Source of the DNA: Macrosoma leucophasiata
Taxonomy: Eukaryota > Arthropoda > Insecta > Lepidoptera > Hedylidae
Direction of reading: 5' to 3'
Assembly (NCBI GenBank): GCA_036365455.1
Contig: JAWQUS010000008.1
Span: 11,825,501-11,889,500, forward strand
DNA: 64,000 bases
Notes under the pieces: model-generated
The model's input: the letters and a program-made list of their open reading frames with translations, nothing else
Database searches by the model: none
What the model was told of the DNA's origin: nothing
Translations under genes and position numbers: made by a program
Part shown: piece after piece, positions 57,732-64,000 of the stretch
Layout of the letters: each line of letters starts with the position of its first letter
Numbering within the stretch: position 1 is the first letter of the stretch

Positions 57732-60700
57732 ATGAAATTACTTACTAAGTATCACTTATCATTGTATATTGTTTTGATAGTTCTATATGTATTAGTTCAG
57801 TGCAAAAAACCGTACAGTAAAAGCCAACAAGCAATATGGCGACTTGAATGTGAACTAGGCATCATTGCAGACGCTGAATGTCCAGTAGACGGCGGTTGGT
57901 CGTCTTGGTCTGCCTGGTCAGCATGTCGTGGCTCGTGTGATGACGTCGGGTATCGCTTGAGGACTAGAAAGTGTACAAACCCTCCACCTTCTAAAGACGG
58001 CATGCCTTGTAATGGACGAGACGAACAAACCGAAACTTGTTTCTTAACAAGCTGCTCTGTAGAAGAATACCGTAGACTCGTACAAGGTGATCCTTCTAGA
58101 ATCGAAGCTCTTCGTCAGTTGGAAGCCGTTCCTGCTCTAATGGAACGTTGCCTTCAAATAGAATGTCCTTTCGAAGCCGTCGAAGCGGCTTTGGCTACCG
58201 ATAACACTTGGCAACTGAACTCTGAAGGTTTGTGGAATTCTTTACAATGCGTAAAGCACGATCTGGGCTGCCCTGTTGTAGGCGAATGGGGTGTATGGGG
58301 AATGTGGTCAGCTTGTGGGGCTCGATGCGGAGAAGGCCAGCGTTGGCGCCTGAGACGGTGTGACACGCCTCCGCCCTCTGATTCTCATCTTCTATGTTCT
58401 GGTTCACCATTGCAATCAGAGAAATGCGAAGGTGATCAATGCGCTATAGACATTAATCGCATAGAAAAAAGCGCTGGTGGAAGTTGGAGTGAATGGGGCG
58501 AATGGTCCCAGTGCTCTTCTAAATGCGGAAGGGGAGTGAGACGTAGAAAAAGGTCGTGCGTTGAAAAACATGTACCCCTTAATTCTTTAGTTTGGGGAAC
58601 GCATTGTCGCGGTCAACATGATCATTTAGAAGTTTGTGCCAAGAGACATTGTTCAATGGATGGCGGTTGGTCCGGCTGGGGACCGTGGGGTCCCTGTTCG
58701 CAAACTTGTGGCGCTGGTAAACGATCGAGAACAAGATCATGCACCAGACCTAGACCTTCCGGTGACGGAACCAATTGCATTGGGCCTAAGATCGAAATTG
58801 GCACTTGTTATGTGGTACCTTGCGAAGTTTACTACCACGTGGTTGCATTGTTCAACGGAGACTCATTTTTGCAATATGAATCCGCGCGAAGACGTTCGAC
58901 CCTATTTCATTTTTATATACGTTTCATGCCGTTATCCCCACATGGTACTGTAGTGCGACGTGGGTCCGTACACGGCCCACACGTTCGTGTAAGCCTACAG
59001 AAATGGCACATCTGTTTAGATGCTAGTGGACTATCACAATCATGTAACCTTCCAAGAATTTGTACACCAGACGTTTTAGAACCTGCCGTGTGGCATTCTA
59101 TTTTGATAACTGTTACCACTGAAGCTGCTTTGCTTCGTGTCGACGACGCACGCGTACCAATACAGGCTACATTCGCATGCAATCCCGAATTAACAAATGA
59201 TAAAATTAATGTTTTAATTGGGGAAAGATTACATGCTGAAGTACAAGACGTCGTACTAAATTTTATGCCATTAATTCTCTTTACTGAACAAAAATCAAGA
59301 CCATCAGATTTTTACCCAATCTCTGCTCCTAATGTAGGTTATGAAAAAGCGTCAAAAGAAGAAGCATATTTAAATCTCGACAATGATCAATTTCTTTATT
59401 TGCCATGTTTTGAAAAGCAAAGTGATTGGCGATTAGAACTAACGCTTAAATCAAGAAGAGAGACTGGAATTATACTTCTTTTACGAGACTCTCAAAGTGA
59501 AACTATGTTGTACATGTGTTTGCAGAATATGAGATTAAAAATAAAATTAATAGTTGCTGAATTCAAGACTGAAAGTAGTAGTACTACAGAATGGCTACCC
59601 AATCAATGGACAGATATTACGTTAACAAAGAAATGCGAAACCAGTACAATAGAAGCAACAATTAATGCAGGCGAACGGATACACGTGTTGCTCCCCGGCG
59701 ATATTTCTGTAAAACAACAATCCACAACACAAATTATACGTTCAAGGCTTATTCGAGAAAATCATACTCCATATAGTAGCTCCAAAGAACATAAAGTAAA
59801 AGAACCTATCATTTGTTCAGACGAGTTTTTTGTTGGTGGTGTACCAAGAGAGCTAAAAACATTATTAGCAGACGAACCAACAACATTCTCTGGAATGTTT
59901 GCTTCGATAAGCATCAACAGTATACTAGTAGATCTGCATGAATATAATGTTGAGAGTCACAAAGATAATAAAGTGCAAGTATCTTCCAGAACAGCAAGCG
60001 TATCCGGCTCTTATCATGAAACAGCTTGGGGTAAAACGAATGGATTAAACTTGACCTGTCTTCACGCGAGAACTTTACATTCGCAGAATGAAGCGCATTG
60101 GCTATATTTGGATACAATAATTATTGACTCTGTGAAAGATAAAGAGGTACGATGCAACGATGATGGCAGAGTACTCAAGCTAGTCGCATCTGCCGATAAC
60201 GATCTCAGAGGTTTTTATACGTGTCGATCGCATTTGAATAGACGCACACGAAATATTGTCACGTACGGAGTATTGGGCAAAGTTCAATACAAATTGACCG
60301 GCCCTGATTTAACTACGACAATAGCACTAATTACAACAGTTTCTCTCGTGATATTTACTTTGTCATGGCTTGTCATAGAAGGTATTAACGATTTAAGAGA
60401 CGGATACGGATTCTTTCGCGATGCCAATTTGACTCCGGAAGAAGAAGCCGAGGCTGTTTGTCGATACATTGATCATAACATACATCTAATAGGTTCAGAA
60501 AGTGCTGCTAAAATAGCCAAAGCTAGAGCTAGACGTAAAGGTAGACAATTAGCAAGTCATGCCAGTTTTGGAGCTCAAGAACCTCAAGGAATGATGCAAA
60601 ATGAAAAGGATGAGCCAAACTTATCAGATGATTCTTTACCAAGTGAACTCGGAGGATTACCAGCACTCCCTGAAATAAATTCAAATATTATACAATCGCA

Positions 60701-61016
60701 TGATATCTATAGATGCGAACCTTCTTACTTTAGTTCTCCCCTTCATGGGTCGAATATTACATGCCGCGCAACAAAAATAACATCCTCATCGTATGATACT
60801 TCACCAAGAATACTTTGTTCGAAGGTTCTCACCTCGAGACATAAAAACTCTACTAAAGAAAATGTAATTTCAAAAAGGAATAAAATAACACGAAGTGACC
60901 ATTTAGAACAAACAAAGAAAAAGTTGTTAACTATTAAATCGTCAACGTTTGTTACCATGTCGCCAGTTCAAAGAGTGTTGCAAAAATTTCAAAAATTAAG
61001 TTTTAATGATCACTAA
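57732..61016 (+). CDS. Intronless membrane protein with four thrombospondin type 1 repeats
   Basis: One uninterrupted frame of 1094 residues from the ATG at 57732. Signal peptide: residues 1-24 (LSLYIVLIVLYVLVQC). Thrombospondin type 1 repeats: about 52-108 (GGWSSWSAWSACRGSC), 183-237 (GEWGVWGMWSACGARC), 249-307 (GSWSEWGEWSQCSSKC) and 310-364 (GGWSGWGPWGPCSQTC). Two laminin-G-like stretches follow, about 367-530 and 550-760. An Ig-like fold around 780-855 carries DLRGFYTC. A membrane span lies at about 860-882 (ALITTVSLVIFTLSWLVI), then a 212-residue cytoplasmic tail with acidic and serine-rich parts. This suggests a cell-surface adhesion or guidance receptor. The W-x-x-W motifs are typical C-mannosylation sites. 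I do not recognise a named orthologue. AATAAA follows at about 61060 and 61200. Confidence 0.9.
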   Translation: MKLLTKYHLSLYIVLIVLYVLVQCKKPYSKSQQAIWRLECELGIIADAECPVDGGWSSWSAWSACRGSCDDVGYRLRTRKCTNPPPSKDGMPCNGRDEQTETCFLTSCSVEEYRRLVQGDPSRIEALRQLEAVPALMERCLQIECPFEAVEAALATDNTWQLNSEGLWNSLQCVKHDLGCPVVGEWGVWGMWSACGARCGEGQRWRLRRCDTPPPSDSHLLCSGSPLQSEKCEGDQCAIDINRIEKSAGGSWSEWGEWSQCSSKCGRGVRRRKRSCVEKHVPLNSLVWGTHCRGQHDHLEVCAKRHCSMDGGWSGWGPWGPCSQTCGAGKRSRTRSCTRPRPSGDGTNCIGPKIEIGTCYVVPCEVYYHVVALFNGDSFLQYESARRRSTLFHFYIRFMPLSPHGTVVRRGSVHGPHVRVSLQKWHICLDASGLSQSCNLPRICTPDVLEPAVWHSILITVTTEAALLRVDDARVPIQATFACNPELTNDKINVLIGERLHAEVQDVVLNFMPLILFTEQKSRPSDFYPISAPNVGYEKASKEEAYLNLDNDQFLYLPCFEKQSDWRLELTLKSRRETGIILLLRDSQSETMLYMCLQNMRLKIKLIVAEFKTESSSTTEWLPNQWTDITLTKKCETSTIEATINAGERIHVLLPGDISVKQQSTTQIIRSRLIRENHTPYSSSKEHKVKEPIICSDEFFVGGVPRELKTLLADEPTTFSGMFASISINSILVDLHEYNVESHKDNKVQVSSRTASVSGSYHETAWGKTNGLNLTCLHARTLHSQNEAHWLYLDTIIIDSVKDKEVRCNDDGRVLKLVASADNDLRGFYTCRSHLNRRTRNIVTYGVLGKVQYKLTGPDLTTTIALITTVSLVIFTLSWLVIEGINDLRDGYGFFRDANLTPEEEAEAVCRYIDHNIHLIGSESAAKIAKARARRKGRQLASHASFGAQEPQGMMQNEKDEPNLSDDSLPSELGGLPALPEINSNIIQSHDIYRCEPSYFSSPLHGSNITCRATKITSSSYDTSPRILCSKVLTSRHKNSTKENVISKRNKITRSDHLEQTKKKLLTIKSSTFVTMSPVQRVLQKFQKLSFNDH

Positions 61017-62375
61017 TTTTTTGTTCAGCTAACGAAACAAATATAACGCGTATCTACCTAATAAAGACATGGAAACTTTCAACGTACCTAGTTATCCTGT
61101 TCACCTTTCGCTTGAGCAACAAACATAGCTCCAAAAGTAAGCATCTCTCTCTTTATCATGAACATTCACAATACTTCAACGATACAGTTTCTTGTAAATT
61201 AAATAAAATTAAATACAAAAGATTTTTTTTGTCTCGCTGACTGCCATATCAACTATTTCGGGCGACAACTTCTAAGATATTCATTTTAATTAGGTACATA
61301 TATAGGGTAGTATATTAAAATAATATGCATGAAATGCAAAACATGATAACAAAAGCATTTTATTTGATAAGAATTCATACTGTATTGGTCTAAAGAGCTT
61401 TCCAATTACCGCATTGTTGCCATTTTTTCAGAATTATTAATGGGTAGGGATCTATACTAAGCTAAGATAGATAGATATACCTACCTATACCATTCGGACT
61501 CGGGCAGACTTTGTATCGGAAATATTATTAGCTTATTTCAAGGTCACGCTTGTTTTTAAAGCCTTTACCTACCTGATACCTGTATATTTAAACTTTTATT
61601 TAAGTGCAAATCAATTTTCACTTAATGCGATGGCGATGTACCTACCATACCTACTTAGTAAAAATTCAGATAGGATTGTTATCTTCCTGGTATGAGGTAA
61701 ATAACTAAATACCTAATTAATTAAACCCAAATTGATATTTCAAAACAGTTTATTTATTTTATTACATAATAATCTAAACATTTTGGCACACATGTTCTCA
61801 TGCATTTGTCGATGAAAAATAAAATTAATAAATAATTAATAGATACATTGAATAAAACAACGAACCAAGTAAAATGTAGATAGGTGTAAACGATGCGCGT
61901 GCATCGTTCACGCGCATCGTTTCCATTTACAAACACAATAATTTAAAAGCAGCGGTGACTACGTCACGTTCTTTTTATAAATATAAGCTCTCATTAAATA
62001 TTTAAGTATTATGGGTAATATTTTTTTTTTCCAATAAATAATGACTTTTTCATAATATCAAATGTATTCAATAAATAGTGTAGCAGTAAAGGTGCATTAC
62101 GCACCGTACTAAAAAGGTAGATTATCGCCATGTTTGTGAAATAAGGTAAGTATTACCGAATATAAATCTATATCTATTTATCAAAAGCGTAGCTAGCTGT
62201 CATATTTCATCGGCAAAGACTTGAAAATTAACGAATATTGACACATTACCAAACTGGGAAACTTCCCAAAAATGGACAACCACCCAGTGCGGTTCTCTCC
62301 CAACAGATTCAACCGTGAAACCTATTTAGAGATCACTGTGCATCGATTTTGTAAAGAGTAGGAGGCTAACGGCCT
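61017..62375. other. 3' untranslated region and spacer
   Basis: AT-rich. It contains a perfect 14-bp hairpin at 61888-61922 (AAACGATGCGCGTG and its complement, 7-nt loop). No gene is seen. Confidence 0.45.
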
Positions 62376-62376
62376 A

Positions 62377-62513
62377 ATGCTCAAACTTCACTTATATCTA
62401 AGTGGGACTTTATAAGTCTTCTGTCTTTATAATACACGTCCAAACGATAGAGATAGCGCACATTTGAGGGCTGCTTAAAATTGAGTGACGTTTGAGTATT
62501 CGGCCATTAGTTT
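62377..62513 (+). mobile_element. MITE family G, copy 1
   Basis: GGCCTAATGCTCAAACTTCA at the left and GTGACGTTTGAGTATTCGGC then CATTAG at the right are inverted ends. The interior AAGTGGGACTTTATAAGTCT recurs in inverted form at 63100-63248. Confidence 0.7.
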
Positions 62514-63099
62514 TACTAAATTCTTGTAATGTCTCCCAACGCAGCGACGCCGACGTAGCATTATGACATCTAGCTACACCATACCATTATTTAACATGTA
62601 AACTACAAGAATGTTCATGTTATAATGGCACTACAAAGTTCTATAATTCTCACCACTATTACTTACTATTACGAAACAAAGACGGTTGTAGTACAAAATG
62701 AGGAAAAAATTCGACATCGTGTTTGATGACTTGCTTGATAGGTTGAGATATTATAGAGTAAAATATATTGACCGTCTATTACTATTACATGATACTACTA
62801 CTAAACACTTATTTAAATGAAAAGATAGATAATTACATATTATTATTGAGTATTATGACATTAATATGAATTAATAAGTCGATCAACATCCTCCATCAAA
62901 TACACCTATAAAGTTATCAAGACATAGCTACAGGTAAAATATATTATATTCAAAATGAAATATTCAGATGTACTTAGTTTGAGTATGAACTGGAAATGTA
63001 AGAGAAAAAGAACTGAGATGTTTAAGAATAAAAGTAATAGGACAATATTTTAATGAATATTATGCATAAGGCCCTTATTACACGGTATTCACTTTAAAG

Positions 63100-63248
63100 G
63101 CCTAATGGCTCAAACTCAAACGTTACTCAATTTTAAGCAACCCTCAAATGTGCTCTATCTCTATCATTTGAACGTGTTTTATAAAGACAGAAGACTTTTA
63201 AGTCCCACTTAGATTTAAGTGACGTTAACGTTTGAGTATTTGGCCGTA
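63100..63248 (-). mobile_element. MITE family G, copy 2 (inverted)
   Basis: GGCCTAATGGCTCAAACTCA at the left, GTTTGAGTATTTGGCC at the right, with the interior (CTCAATTTTAAGCAACCCTC, TTTAAGTCCCACTTAGAT) complementary to copy 1 at 62377. Confidence 0.7.
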
Positions 63249-63397
63249 GGTGGGTATGAAAACAATAGTTTGCTTTATCGAAATGATTTTATAGGTGTAT
63301 GTTTACAATTGCAGAATCACTTAACAATTCATCGTTTAATTTTAATCGTTTAATATAATATAACTATAGTGATAGTACAGTAATTATTGGATTGTTT

Positions 63398-64000
63398 TTA
63401 GGGTTCCGTACCTTAAAAGGAAAAAAGGAACCCTTATAGGATCACTCGTGCGTCCGTCTGTCTGTCCGTCTGTCACAGCCAATTTGCTCCGAAACTACTC
63501 GACTGATTGAGTTGAAATTTGATTAATATATTTAAATTGGTGACCCAAAGATGAACACATCTAGTAAAATAATAAATTTTAAACAGGGGGGCCACTTTCG
63601 GGAGATAAATCAGAAAATTAAATAAAAAATCGTAAACAGTGTCGTGTGATATATCAAATGAAAGAAGTTGTTGTCAGCATCTCAGATATATTTTTTTAAT
63701 AATTTTTGCATAAACAAATTTGAAGTTATTTAAGAAAAACGACGAAAATTGACCATTCCCCCCCCCCCCTATCTCCGAAGCTACTGAACTTAAAATTTTG
63801 AAAAAATGTGGAAAATAGTTCTTTGCCTATAGATTACTGGAAAACCTATAAGAAGTTTGAGTATTCAAATTAAATCGAAAATTCTTAATAATATAACCCC
63901 CCCTGCCGGTACCACTGTAACCGCTATGTGTCTGCATTTTAAATCCGTAATATTTTCGAAAATATTTATTTAAATTACGGAACTCTCACCACGCGAGTCG
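63398..64000 (-). repeat. GGGTTCCGTA-type repeat, cut by window end
   Basis: Starts TTAGGGTTCCGTACCTTAAA and holds CCGTCTGTCTGTCCGTCTGT and CTCCGAAACTACTCGACTGA. It ends at the window edge with ACGGAACTCTCACCACGCGA, its other terminus. Related to 22850-23466. Confidence 0.65.

Noticed and set aside
1..64000. CRISPR arrays, operons or bacterial mobile systems
   Set aside because: No regularly spaced direct repeats and no bacterial gene structure; genes have introns and metazoan domains throughout.

Overview
The window is nuclear DNA of an insect, almost certainly a moth or butterfly. It is AT-rich and its genes have spliced exons with GT-AG introns. The spaces between and inside genes are packed with repeat types typical of Lepidoptera: tRNA-headed SINEs, LINE tails, mariner, piggyBac and hAT remnants, and many short inverted-repeat elements. 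Nothing suggests bacterial, phage or CRISPR content.

Six host genes can be reconstructed by joining exons at matching splice phases. (1) The 3' half of a TRPA1 cation channel (243-4732, +), whose first two visible exons form a mutually exclusive 36-residue pair. (2) A secreted CUB-domain protein of 429 residues (12202-24005, +, nine exons including a 21-nt microexon), with a possible alternative proline-rich terminal exon. (3) A stomatin/band 7 protein of 284 residues (27967-39712, +, seven exons). (4) An ERICH6/FAM194-domain protein of 780 residues (48511-45103, -, seven exons). (5) A LETM1-domain mitochondrial protein like LETMD1, 358 residues (54082-56400, +, four exons). (6) An intronless 1094-residue single-pass membrane protein with four thrombospondin type 1 repeats, laminin-G-like regions and an Ig-like region (57732-61016, +). 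The genes look functionally unrelated. No operon-like logic is expected or seen.

Layout: 1-4.7 kb TRPA1; 4.7-12.2 kb intergenic with two short inverted-repeat elements, a LINE 3' end and a SINE; 12.2-24.0 kb the CUB gene, with a mariner, a SINE, LINE tails and foldbacks in its introns; 24-28 kb intergenic with a dead piggyBac; 28-39.7 kb the stomatin gene, with two mariners and foldback repeats in its introns; 39.7-45 kb repeats; 45-48.5 kb the minus-strand FAM194 gene; 48.5-54 kb repeats, including a hAT-like element with an exact 8-bp target duplication and retroelements nested inside; 54-56.4 kb LETMD1-like; 57.7-61 kb the thrombospondin-repeat gene; 61-64 kb intergenic with a pair of inverted elements and a LINE-like repeat running off the end.

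I see no wholly new biological system. The most interesting observations are the TRPA1 alternative exon pair separated by only 58 nt, a template-switch inversion inside a mariner copy, the nested hAT-like element, and two splice-isoform predictions in the CUB gene.
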